From NCBI GenBank assembly GCA_026129745.1, contig JAHCHL010000003.1:1-64000 (forward strand): 64,000 nucleotides of DNA, in the 5' to 3' direction. The position numbers and the translations under genes were made by a program. Under the pieces are notes generated by a model. That model did not search any database, was not told the origin of the DNA, and saw only the letters and a list, made by a program, of their open reading frames with translations. This document shows positions 35,790-44,654 of the stretch, in pieces (position 1 is the stretch's first letter; each line of letters starts with the position of its first letter). The DNA is from Fimbriimonadales bacterium. GTDB taxonomy: Bacteria > Armatimonadota > Fimbriimonadia > Fimbriimonadales > ATM1.

Positions 35790-36260
35790 ATGAAAATTAC
35801 TGCACAAGAAGAGTACGGTCTAAGGTGCCTCCTGCAAGTCGCGAAAGCCGACGGCAGCATCACTATTTCTGAAATCTGCAGGAACGAAGGCATCTCGTCT
35901 GCCAACGTTGCCAAGATGATGAGCCTCTTGCGAAAGGGCGGATTCGTGAAGAGCAATCGCGGACAAGTGGGTGGTTATGAACTTGCAAGAAAGCCATCGG
36001 AAATTGCAATTGGAGAGGTGCTTGCATTCTTGGGCGGACGCCTATTCGATCCGGGTTTTTGTTCCAGCCATAGCGGCATCGAAGAGGAGTGCGCGCACAA
36101 CTCCGATTGTTCCGTGCGCTCGGTTTGGCTCCGTGTTCAGTTCGCAGTCGATCAGGCCCTGGGCCGCATCAGCGTCGAGGACTTGTTGCGCGGTACCGAG
36201 CAAGAGCTGATTCGATTGCAGCCATCACGGATCCCATCGGAAGGAATCGCCAACCGCTAA
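35790..36260 (+). CDS. Rrf2-family Fe-S regulator (IscR/SufR-like)
   Basis: This 156-residue regulator has a winged-helix domain (about 1-80, MKITAQEEYGLRCLLQVA..., then RKGGFVKSNRGQVGGYELAR) and three cysteines C91, C101 and C107 for an Fe-S cluster, as in IscR-type proteins (IscR: 92, 98, 104, so the first spacing is longer here). It probably represses sufB-led transcription when clusters are plentiful. It is last in its operon; in iscR-led operons it is usually first. The dyad at 30217-30240 is the likely target (inference). Confidence 0.88.
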   Translation: MKITAQEEYGLRCLLQVAKADGSITISEICRNEGISSANVAKMMSLLRKGGFVKSNRGQVGGYELARKPSEIAIGEVLAFLGGRLFDPGFCSSHSGIEEECAHNSDCSVRSVWLRVQFAVDQALGRISVEDLLRGTEQELIRLQPSRIPSEGIANR

Positions 36261-36309
36261 CCGATTGCGCCAAAGCCGGCCTGAATTGGGATAACATCGA
36301 GATTCTACG

Positions 36310-39300
36310 ATGCTTTCTGCCGCCTTTGCACTCGCCCTGCTCGCCCCATCTACGCCACCTGTTCAATCGCCTGAGCGCCCAAGGGACATTTGGGTCTTCC
36401 GATCGGTTCTCGACAATCGAGCGCGCATTGTGACGTTGGCATTGCACAAGGACCTATGGGTCGCATACGACGCGACAAACTGCGGGCTGTATCGTGCGTG
36501 GACGGGTGGAGTGCGATTCGAAGGCGCAGTGTATACGACTGTTCATGGGCCACAGCCCAGAAGTTTTGGAAACTTGCATTTGACCGGAATTCTCGATGAA
36601 CAAGTATGGTCGTTCGAACGAGGAGGAACAAAGCTCGATGCTAAGATCGAATTCAAAGGATATCGATTCGAGAACGGTCGCGCAACGCTCCAATACCGAT
36701 TCAAACCCGACCGGAATCGAGACGTCTGGATTTACGAATCTCCTGAAGCCTACAGCCGCTCTGACGGCACAGTCGAATTCGAAAGAAAATACACGATAAC
36801 CGGGTTGCGGCCAACTGAGCGAGTTGGTGTCCGAATGCTTTTGCCGGCAATCGCGAATACAACTACCGATGGTCAGTTCGAACGGATACGCCAAGTCGCC
36901 TTCGGTGACCGAACATTCGTCGAAGGCAATCTGTGGCTCAACAGTACGAATACGCGCCACTCGACGAACATCGCAATCCAATCGGAAGACGAAGAACTTT
37001 ATGTTTCCACGACGCCACCAAACGAGGAGCAGCAACAAGCCCCGAGAGAACCCGGAGTGTCTCTTCGTGTCTACTTCATCGGCCAAGCGATGGAGCGAAT
37101 TCCCAAATTGCTTTCAGGCCAAACGCCGAATTACTCGGTAGTGATTCCAGTCATCGACTTGAAAACAGACGCCGACTTCGGAGGACACTCGAATCACTTC
37201 TATGCGCGCATCACAGGGTTCTTGAACATCGATCAGCCGGGCGAATACACGTTTAGGCTCACATCCGATGACGGCTCGCGCCTAATGATACGTGACGAGC
37301 TGATCATCGACCATGACGGACTGCACAGCGCGACGCCAAAAGACGGAACGTTTCGGCTGTCTGCGGGCGAGCATCCATTCGAAGTCGAATACTTCGAGAA
37401 CACGGTTGACAATGTGCTGAAGCTCGAATGGAAAAAACCTGGCGCGACCGAATTCGAATTGATTCCCGCGAGCGTATTCACAACGCAAGCCGGTGAAGTT
37501 CGCGTCACTTCACCGGGAAGAAAAGCAATCTTTGATCCAGCAAACAGATTCAGGCCTGGCGACGGCCGGCCCCTTGAGGACGTGCATCCGGCTTTCGACC
37601 TCGCGACAGTGAGACCGCGCGACTTCAGACCTCGCGTGGGCGGCATGGACTTCTTGCCGGACGGCAGACTCGTCGTATGCACTTGGGACCCAGACGGTGC
37701 TGTGTATATCCTCGAAAACGTAACGGACAATTATTTGTACAACGTAAAGGTGAAGCGGATCGCAGCGGGCCTCGCAGAACCGCTTGGGCTTAAAGTCGTA
37801 AACGGCAAGATCTATGTACTGCAAAAGCAAGAACTGACGTTACTCATCGATCACACCGGAGACGAAGTGATCGACGAATACTACGCGGTTGCGAATGGTT
37901 GGGGAGTTACGGCGAACTTTCATGAGTTCGCGTTCGGGTTGACTCATCATCGCAATCACTTCTATGCCGCATTGGCAATCGCGATCAATCCGGGCGGTTC
38001 GAGCACTCAACCACAGAACCAAGATCGCGGCAAAGTCATCAAGATCGCACACGATGGATCGTACACGTTCGTCGCAGACGGACTCCGAACCCCGAACGGA
38101 ATCGGATTTGGATACAGCGGTGAGATGTTTGTCACGGACAATCAGGGCGATTGGCTGCCATCTTCGAAAGTCGTTCACGTCAAAGAGGGCGCATTCTACG
38201 GTTCGTATGCGGTGAATCCAGAATTAACTGGCAAAAGAACAGAATCGTTGCCGGTTGTCTGGCTCCCACAGGGTGAAATCGGCAACTCGCCAAGCCAACC
38301 AGCACCGCTCAATGTTGGGCCTTATCGCAATCAGATGATTCATGGGGATGTCACGCACGGTGGAGTCAAGAGAGTTTTCGTCGAACCAATCGAGGGGCAG
38401 CTTCAAGGGTGCGTTTTCCGATTTACTCAAGGTCTTGAAGCGGGCGTGAATCGAATTGTCTGGGGTCCGGATGGTGGACTCTACATTGGAGGAATCGGTT
38501 CGACTGGCAACTGGGGGCAAGAAGGAAAAGAGAGATTTGGCTTGCAGCGGATGCGATACAACGGCAAGCCGGTTTTCGAGCCGCTGGCAGTTCGCGCATT
38601 CACCAACGGAATGGAAGTCGAGCTAACTGAACCGCTCATGGCAGGCATGGGTGAAAGCGTTGGCGACTACACAGTCGAAATGTGGAAGTACGTTCCAACC
38701 GCAGATTATGGCGGGCCCAAAATAGACGAACAAACGATGAAGGTGCAAAGCGTTACAGTTTCGAGAGATCGAAAGAAAGTGTTTCTCGAGCTGAACGCTC
38801 TAAAAGAAGGGCACGTCGTTTACATCAGACTCAATAGGGGCCTTGCAAGCGCAACCGATCAAAAACTTTGGACAACCGAAGGCTGGTATACGCTGAATCG
38901 AATCCCCAAAAACAGAATGGGGCGGGTGGCCCCAAAGGCAAATCAAGTGAATCAACTATCAGAAGAAGAGAAAAGAGAAGGATTCGAGCTTCTATTCGAT
39001 GGCAACAGAATCGAGCATTTCCGTGCATGGCGTGGACAGGCGGTTCCATCAGGATGGACGGCAATAGACGGAGAGCTTCGCTTCACGCCCGGTAGCGGAC
39101 GAGGTGACATCGCAACGGTCCAACAATACGGAGACTTTGAACTGCGCCTTGAATGGAAAGTCTCCCCAGGCGGTAATAGCGGAATCATGTTTCGCTCCAC
39201 CGAAGACAGAAACTACGCTTGGGAAACCGGGCCCGAAATGCAGGTGCTCGACAACGATTTGCATCCGGACGGCAGAAATCCGCTGACTTCAGCTGGGTCG

Positions 39301-39576
39301 AACTACGCACTTCATGCACCAGCAAGAGACGTCTTAAGACCGGTCGGCGAGTGGAACGAAGTAAGAATCATCGCCAAAGGCGATGACATCGAATACTGGC
39401 TGAACGGATACAAGATCGTTGAATACACGATCAACAGTCCCGAGTGGAAAGAACTTGTCGCAAACAGCAAATTCGCGTCGATGCCCGACTACGGACAGCG
39501 CAAAGTTGGCCACATTGTCTTGCAGGATCACGGCGATCTGATTGCGTATCGCAACATACGCATAAAAAAGCTATAG
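36310..39576 (+). CDS. Secreted PA14 / beta-propeller / DUF1080 protein
   Basis: This 1088-residue exported protein has a signal peptide (to about residue 20), an N-terminal beta-rich part, a PA14-like domain (about 277-385, YARITGFLNIDQPGEYTFRLTSDDGSRL), a sorbosone-dehydrogenase-like beta-propeller (about 437-760, GGMDFLPDGRLVV, PNGIGFGYSGEMFVTDNQGD) and a C-terminal DUF1080 jelly-roll (about 884-1088, FDGNRIEHFRAWRG, GNSGIMFRSTED). DUF1080 proteins include 3-keto-glycoside hydrolases. The gene faces an operon with Tat-exported oxidoreductase and isomerase genes. Its exact substrate is unknown. It has no clear ribosome binding site. Confidence 0.88.
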   Translation: MLSAAFALALLAPSTPPVQSPERPRDIWVFRSVLDNRARIVTLALHKDLWVAYDATNCGLYRAWTGGVRFEGAVYTTVHGPQPRSFGNLHLTGILDEQVWSFERGGTKLDAKIEFKGYRFENGRATLQYRFKPDRNRDVWIYESPEAYSRSDGTVEFERKYTITGLRPTERVGVRMLLPAIANTTTDGQFERIRQVAFGDRTFVEGNLWLNSTNTRHSTNIAIQSEDEELYVSTTPPNEEQQQAPREPGVSLRVYFIGQAMERIPKLLSGQTPNYSVVIPVIDLKTDADFGGHSNHFYARITGFLNIDQPGEYTFRLTSDDGSRLMIRDELIIDHDGLHSATPKDGTFRLSAGEHPFEVEYFENTVDNVLKLEWKKPGATEFELIPASVFTTQAGEVRVTSPGRKAIFDPANRFRPGDGRPLEDVHPAFDLATVRPRDFRPRVGGMDFLPDGRLVVCTWDPDGAVYILENVTDNYLYNVKVKRIAAGLAEPLGLKVVNGKIYVLQKQELTLLIDHTGDEVIDEYYAVANGWGVTANFHEFAFGLTHHRNHFYAALAIAINPGGSSTQPQNQDRGKVIKIAHDGSYTFVADGLRTPNGIGFGYSGEMFVTDNQGDWLPSSKVVHVKEGAFYGSYAVNPELTGKRTESLPVVWLPQGEIGNSPSQPAPLNVGPYRNQMIHGDVTHGGVKRVFVEPIEGQLQGCVFRFTQGLEAGVNRIVWGPDGGLYIGGIGSTGNWGQEGKERFGLQRMRYNGKPVFEPLAVRAFTNGMEVELTEPLMAGMGESVGDYTVEMWKYVPTADYGGPKIDEQTMKVQSVTVSRDRKKVFLELNALKEGHVVYIRLNRGLASATDQKLWTTEGWYTLNRIPKNRMGRVAPKANQVNQLSEEEKREGFELLFDGNRIEHFRAWRGQAVPSGWTAIDGELRFTPGSGRGDIATVQQYGDFELRLEWKVSPGGNSGIMFRSTEDRNYAWETGPEMQVLDNDLHPDGRNPLTSAGSNYALHAPARDVLRPVGEWNEVRIIAKGDDIEYWLNGYKIVEYTINSPEWKELVANSKFASMPDYGQRKVGHIVLQDHGDLIAYRNIRIKKL

Positions 39577-39578
39577 TT

Positions 39579-40244
39579 CTATTCCCGGTCGAAAAAACGG
39601 TCGGGCGGTTCTTGGTTCTGATAGAACTGCCCTAACGGCATTCGTTTCGCGTGCGTGTCGATCCAGGCGATGATCGCCATTCCGTTGTGGACTGGATCGG
39701 GTCTCCCCCAGCAGTCTGCATTTGGCCATGAAGGAGGCAACAGAAATTTGCCGTCGTCGCCGCACCAGCTTGTCGGAATCGCAGCTTTCGAGCCAGTAAA
39801 CAAGACGGTTTCGCTCGGTTCACGAATTTCGCTGTGGTTCGCAGCGCGATGCGATGCGAAGTTGGAAAAGTCAGGAAGCATCGTCGTTAGATATCCGGCG
39901 TTGTATCCCCAGTGCGACGTCGGCGCCCCGGATTGATCGCGAGGACTCACTTGACTTCCTGGATTGAGCCAAATCTGTTTGTTCTGTACGTAAGGATCTA
40001 ACAAGTCATGCCACAGCTTGAATGACGTTCCTTCGGCATAGGCGGCCAAACAAAAGTGGTCGTCATAGGATTCAGCGTACAGAATCATTGCCTGGCTTAA
40101 CTGCCTTACATTGCTCATGCCTGATGCAGACTTGGCAGCGTCCTTAGCCCGTGACATCACAGGAAACAGAATCGCTGCCAAGATTGCGATGATCGCAATC
40201 ACAACGAGCAGTTCGATGAGCGTAAACGCTAAGCGAGCTCGCAA
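39579..40244 (-). CDS. Pseudopilin at the end of the sugar-transport operon
   Basis: This 221-residue protein has the leader [18 protein letters not shown], and HNGMAIIAWIDTHAK near the C-terminus is the H-X9-D-T form of the family signature. Its TTG start codon follows the TAG stop of the sugar-binding protein gene with no base between, so it is read from the same message. Pseudopilins with such a middle part (YAESYDDHFCLAAY, HWGYNAGYL) often go with secreted or surface carbohydrate systems, but the role is unknown. Its stop lies 2 bases after the convergent DUF1080-protein stop. Confidence 0.85.
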   Translation of the reverse strand: MRARLAFTLIELLVVIAIIAILAAILFPVMSRAKDAAKSASGMSNVRQLSQAMILYAESYDDHFCLAAYAEGTSFKLWHDLLDPYVQNKQIWLNPGSQVSPRDQSGAPTSHWGYNAGYLTTMLPDFSNFASHRAANHSEIREPSETVLFTGSKAAIPTSWCGDDGKFLLPPSWPNADCWGRPDPVHNGMAIIAWIDTHAKRMPLGQFYQNQEPPDRFFDRE

Positions 40245-41228
40245 CTAATACACCGAATCGGGGAAGTAGTGACTGCTCGCATTCTCTGGCGTAATCAGTT
40301 CGACGTCGATCATCATGTGCTTGGGCATGAACTTCAAAACGTTCTCGCGCCCAGCTTTTAGAGTCCCTGCCGCCATTTGCATGCCCACAGCGATCATCGA
40401 CGGTGAATAGGTTACGGTTGCCGGATAGAGAGGATCACCGTCCATAACACGCTTGACGACATCCTTCATGCCGCCCCCTCCGACGATCCAAACATTCTTG
40501 TCTCGACCGGCCGCTCGGAGTGCCGTTTCAACACCGAGCGCCATATCGTCGTCCGCCGCCCAAATCGCGTCAATCTGCGGATTCGCGCTGAGCATATTCT
40601 GCATCACGCTCTCGGCGCGTTCGCGATTCCATTGCCCGCTGTCTTGCGCGACGATCCGAATTCCAGGCGCAGCCCGGAACACTTCGAGCGCTGCCTGAAC
40701 TCGATCTGTGTTCACCGTGCTTGGGATGCCTTCCAAAATTGCGATGTTTCCCTGCCCATTGAGTTTTTGAACAATGAACTGCGCGGCCTTTCTTCCGAAT
40801 GCTTTGTTGTCGCCTTCAATGAAGATGTCTGCCACAGGTTCGGTAAACCCGCGATCGACGTTGACGATAAGTATTCCAGCGTCTTTCAAGCGCTTTGCGA
40901 TTGGCGTGATGGGTGCACTCTCCGTTGCGAGAATGACCAGCGCATCGACTCCTTGGCTCTGGAGATTCTCAAGGTCGGTGATTTGCTCGTCGGGGCTTTT
41001 CGCGTCTTCGATGATCCAATCGATGTCTGGATGAAGCTTCGCGGCCTCCTCAGCCCAGTACTTGATTCCTGCCGTCCATCCGTGATCTGCCGCTGGAATC
41101 GAAACGCCGATCTTGAATCGCTTTCCGTCTCGTGGACCGGTCGCTGACGGACCTTCTGTGCCCGTAGGCTGGCACCCGGCCATAAGAACGGTAAGCCCGA
41201 GAATCGCTGAGAAAACTATGTTCTTCAT
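40245..41228 (-). CDS. Sugar ABC transporter substrate-binding lipoprotein
   Basis: This 327-residue lipoprotein has lipobox LMAGC near residue 19 and a periplasmic-binding-protein type 1 fold (ribose/galactose/inositol class): KIGVSIPAADHGWTAGIKYWAEE, then ILEGIPSTVNTDRVQAALEVF and DAIWAADDDMALGVETAL. It delivers its sugar to the permease at 41239. A GAGG site lies 9 bases before the ATG. The ligand cannot be told; glucosides, ribose and inositol are all bound by this class. Confidence 0.9.
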   Translation of the reverse strand: MKNIVFSAILGLTVLMAGCQPTGTEGPSATGPRDGKRFKIGVSIPAADHGWTAGIKYWAEEAAKLHPDIDWIIEDAKSPDEQITDLENLQSQGVDALVILATESAPITPIAKRLKDAGILIVNVDRGFTEPVADIFIEGDNKAFGRKAAQFIVQKLNGQGNIAILEGIPSTVNTDRVQAALEVFRAAPGIRIVAQDSGQWNRERAESVMQNMLSANPQIDAIWAADDDMALGVETALRAAGRDKNVWIVGGGGMKDVVKRVMDGDPLYPATVTYSPSMIAVGMQMAAGTLKAGRENVLKFMPKHMMIDVELITPENASSHYFPDSVY

Positions 41229-41238
41229 ATCTTCAACC

Positions 41239-42246
41239 TCAATTTGAGTCGTTCGATTTGCTGCCGCGCTGCAACAGGACGGCGACCAGTATGACCACTC
41301 CGCGAACGACGCCTTGCCAATTCGTATCGACTCGATACCACGTCATCATCGTCGTGATGAGTGTCAGCAGCAGCGCGCCTGCGACGGTGCCCCAAATTCT
41401 ACCTTTGCCGCCCCTCAAACTCGTCCCGCCAATCACAACCGCCGCGATGGCGTCCAGCTCATAGAACAATCCGACCGATCCGGTCCCGACCGAGTTCATG
41501 CGAGCCACATTGAAGAACGCAGCCAATCCGACGAGCAGCCCAAGAAAACCGTAGGTCCAAACTTTGACCGCTCTCGTGTCGATGGCCGAGTATCTCGCGG
41601 CGCGCTCATTGGCACCGACAGCGATTACGTATCGTCCGTACCTCGTGTAATTGAGTAAGAAGCTTGCAAGCAGTGCGACTCCGATGAACGCCAACACGCT
41701 CCAGTAAACGACAACAGGATTGCCTGCCTGGTTTGTCACCCCAGGAATCGGAATCCCCCCAAAGCCGATCTCCTGAAAGTCGGGAACTTGAGAACGTATC
41801 TCACCGCCTTGTCCAAGCACGAGAGCTATCGAGCGAAACGCAGCAAGACCAGCGAGGGTCACAACGAACGGAGCGACGCGCCCAAACGCGATCACGAAGC
41901 CGTTGAAGAATCCTGCCGTCGCGCCAATTCCCAGCGCAGCCAACGCCGCCATAAGAATCGAAACGCTCTCCGACGACCCCCCTCCAGCCAGCTTATTCAA
42001 TGTCAGTATTGCAACGGCTCCGCAAAGCGCCACTAAGCTGCCAACAGACAGATCAATTCCGGCTGTCATGATCACGAACGTCATTCCGACAGCGATGATT
42101 CCGATATAGGAAGCTTGACTGAACAGGTTGCGGATGGACTCGGGTTGCAAGAATGCTCCCCCGAACTGGGTGATGCAAACAATGACGAGCACGATCAGCG
42201 CAACGAGCACGCCGTTCTCTGCAAGAAACCCGAGAAGCTTTCTCAC
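41239..42246 (-). CDS. Sugar ABC transporter permease (RbsC type)
   Basis: This 335-residue inner-membrane protein has eight to ten hydrophobic segments. It belongs to the ribose/xylose/inositol permease family (GMTFVIMTAGIDLSVGSLVALCGAV, FNGFVIAFGRVAPFVVTLAG and the coupling motif NERAARYSAIDTRAVK). It starts with GTG, 4 bases inside the end of the ATPase gene (GTGA), which couples their translation. Confidence 0.92.
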   Translation of the reverse strand: MRKLLGFLAENGVLVALIVLVIVCITQFGGAFLQPESIRNLFSQASYIGIIAVGMTFVIMTAGIDLSVGSLVALCGAVAILTLNKLAGGGSSESVSILMAALAALGIGATAGFFNGFVIAFGRVAPFVVTLAGLAAFRSIALVLGQGGEIRSQVPDFQEIGFGGIPIPGVTNQAGNPVVVYWSVLAFIGVALLASFLLNYTRYGRYVIAVGANERAARYSAIDTRAVKVWTYGFLGLLVGLAAFFNVARMNSVGTGSVGLFYELDAIAAVVIGGTSLRGGKGRIWGTVAGALLLTLITTMMTWYRVDTNWQGVVRGVVILVAVLLQRGSKSNDSN

Positions 42247-43730
42247 GCCGCCTCGACCCCTGCTGCAAGTTGCATGATCGCACCCTCAGAAATCTCCTCG
42301 CCAGTTAACTCGCCAACTGTGACTCCTTCGCGCATCACGACAACCCTATGGCACATACCGACAATTTCAGGGAGTTCGCTGGAAATCAAAAGGCAAGCGG
42401 TTCCGCTTGCTGCCAGTTCTCGAATCAATGAATAGATTTCGCGCTTTGCGCCGATGTCCACTCCGCGAGTAGGTTCATCGAGAACTAAGATTCGCGGTTG
42501 TGTTTCAAGCCACTTCGCGATTGAGACTTTCTGTTGGTTTCCTCCGCTCAAGGTTGCGATGGGCGCACGAAGATTATTTGCACGGATGTCCAACTTCCTT
42601 CTCCAGCCTTCTGCCGTTATGCGCTCTTTCGATTTGTTCATCAGGGGTTTAGCGTATTCGCGAAGATTTGCGAGCGTGCAGTTCTCAATAACGCTCATCT
42701 GTAGAACCAGACCCGTTCCTTTTCGGTCCTCGCTGACATAGGCGATGCCGGCGAGAATGGCATCTTTGGGAGATCGAATCCGCACAGGCTTGCCTTCGAC
42801 TCGTGTCTCGCCGCTTCGTTTTGTGCGAGCACCCACGATCGCCTCCGCAAACTCTGTTCTTCCTGAACCGATCAATCCTGCCAAACCAACAATTTCGCCT
42901 GACCGAACGCTAATGTTGGCATTCGTGACGTGGCCAGGCACCTTGAAGTCGGACGCTACGAGAATCGGTTCGCTCGAAGACAACTCGGGTTTGGAGGGAA
43001 ACATCTCGCTCAGCTCTCTTCCCACCATCAAACTCGCCATCTGCGACTGGCTTGCCTCTCCGCGACCAAGAGTCTTGACCAAAACACCGTCGCGCAAAAC
43101 GGAGATGCGGTCACAAATGCGTTCGACTTCTGAAAGGCGGTGCGAAATGTAAATGACTGTTGCGCCGCTTGACTTCAGATCCTCGATCAACCCGAATAGC
43201 GCGACCGTTTCTTGATCCGTAAGCACAGCTGTCGGCTCATCCATGATGAGAACTCTCGCCTCGTGCGAAAGCGCTTTTGCGATCTCGACCAACTGCTTCC
43301 CTGCGATGGACAACGAACCAACTGCAGCAGATGAAGAAAAGGAAGCGCCGACACTGCGCAGCAGCTCATTGGTTCTCGAATTCATGTCCGCCCTGTTCAG
43401 CAATCCGAATCTTGTTGGTTCGCTGCCCAAGAAAACGTTCTCCGCAACGCTAAGCGAGTCAACCAAGTCAAGCTCCTGATGGATCATCGCGATACCTCGC
43501 CGCAAAGCATCTCGCACAGAATGAAATCGGACTGAGTCCCCTTCGAGAAAAACGGAGCCAGATGTTGGCTGCTGAACGCCAGCCAGAATCTTCATGAGCG
43601 TGCTCTTGCCTGCGCCGTTCTCGCCGATAACGCCATGCACTTCGCTGGGTTCGAAGCTCAAAGAGACGCGATCCAATGCCCTAACGGCGGGAAACTGCAT
43701 CACGACGTCTCTAACTTCGAGCCGAGGCAT
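42243..43730 (-). CDS. Sugar ABC transporter ATPase (RbsA/MglA type)
   Basis: This 495-residue protein holds two ABC domains in tandem, as usual for this class. The first has Walker A GENGAGKST and LIMDEPTAVLTDQE; the second has the altered Walker A GLIGSGRTEFAE and LSGGNQQKVSIAKWL, ILVLDEPTRGVDIGAK. The second domain is degenerate at Walker A in all members of the family. It is cytoplasmic and follows the TIM-barrel gene by 4 bases. Confidence 0.93.
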   Translation of the reverse strand: MPRLEVRDVVMQFPAVRALDRVSLSFEPSEVHGVIGENGAGKSTLMKILAGVQQPTSGSVFLEGDSVRFHSVRDALRRGIAMIHQELDLVDSLSVAENVFLGSEPTRFGLLNRADMNSRTNELLRSVGASFSSSAAVGSLSIAGKQLVEIAKALSHEARVLIMDEPTAVLTDQETVALFGLIEDLKSSGATVIYISHRLSEVERICDRISVLRDGVLVKTLGRGEASQSQMASLMVGRELSEMFPSKPELSSSEPILVASDFKVPGHVTNANISVRSGEIVGLAGLIGSGRTEFAEAIVGARTKRSGETRVEGKPVRIRSPKDAILAGIAYVSEDRKGTGLVLQMSVIENCTLANLREYAKPLMNKSKERITAEGWRRKLDIRANNLRAPIATLSGGNQQKVSIAKWLETQPRILVLDEPTRGVDIGAKREIYSLIRELAASGTACLLISSELPEIVGMCHRVVVMREGVTVGELTGEEISEGAIMQLAAGVEAA

Positions 43731-43734
43731 GTCG

Positions 43735-44652
43735 TTAGAAGTCGTCGCAGGCGCGATACGCTTCGATTAAGGCGCGCTCGCCTTCTCTTCCGCCTTTCGA
43801 CTTTCCATGCTCCATTCCCATAACGCCCTGGTAGCCTTTCGCATGAATGTGTTTGAACACGTTGCGGTAGTTGATTTCTCCGGTAGTCGGCTCAGCTCGT
43901 CCAGGGTTGTCGCCGATTTGGAAATAAGGAGTTTCGCTCCACGCGGCATCGATGTTTGGAATCAAGTTTCCTTCGTGAATCTGTTGATGATAAAGGTCGA
44001 ACAAGATTTTGCATGAAGGGCTGTTTACAGCTCGACAGATCATGAACGCTTGCGGAATCTTATTGAGGAAGAGATTCGGATGATCGCGAAAGTTCAGCGG
44101 CTCCAAAACCATGACCAATCCGTGAGGCTCGAAAATCTCCGCGCCCCTCCGCAGCGCTTCGATGACGTTGGCGGTCTGAAAGCCTGGATCCAATCGCGGC
44201 TCGATCGTTCCAGGAACGACCGTCATCCACTTTGCATTGACGCGCTTGGCGACCTCGACTGATTCGCGGCACTCATTGAGGAATCGATCCAAATGATCTT
44301 GGCGACCCGTTGAAAGCGTCGCGCTCCACGCAGTCCCACCATTGACGACGAAAACGCCCATCATGATCCCGAGGTCGGTCATCGCTTTCGCAATGCGATT
44401 CTGCTCCTCGACGGAGCGCCCCTTCATGCCGTTGTCTTCCCATGCACGAAAGCCTTCGTCCGCGGCGAACTTGAGCTGATCGATTAAGTCGTTGCCGGCG
44501 CTTGCAGAAAACATTCCGAAGTGCGGAGCATAGTTCAGCTTGAACGGACCCGAATGCGAAACACTCTTCGAACCCAATGCCGTACCGGCTGCAAGCGACG
44601 CCCCCGCCGCCAATCCACCATGAATCAACTTTCTTCTTGAAAACTTTGCCAT
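43735..44652 (-). CDS. Tat-exported TIM-barrel isomerase/epimerase
   Basis: This 305-residue protein has a twin-arginine signal (FSRRKLIHGGLAAGASLAAGTAL) and a xylose-isomerase-like TIM barrel (hydroxypyruvate isomerase / IolE superfamily). Metal ligands are expected at the E of MVLEPLN (about E190), D of ILFDLYHQQ (about D225), H of FKHIHAKGY and E of GVMGMEHG. ATG 44652 is chosen because it opens the Tat signal; a longer frame shadows the upstream gene. Exported members of this family act on 3-keto glycosides, so it fits the pathway proposed for this operon. Confidence 0.85.
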   Translation of the reverse strand: MAKFSRRKLIHGGLAAGASLAAGTALGSKSVSHSGPFKLNYAPHFGMFSASAGNDLIDQLKFAADEGFRAWEDNGMKGRSVEEQNRIAKAMTDLGIMMGVFVVNGGTAWSATLSTGRQDHLDRFLNECRESVEVAKRVNAKWMTVVPGTIEPRLDPGFQTANVIEALRRGAEIFEPHGLVMVLEPLNFRDHPNLFLNKIPQAFMICRAVNSPSCKILFDLYHQQIHEGNLIPNIDAAWSETPYFQIGDNPGRAEPTTGEINYRNVFKHIHAKGYQGVMGMEHGKSKGGREGERALIEAYRACDDF

Positions 44653-44654
44653 CT

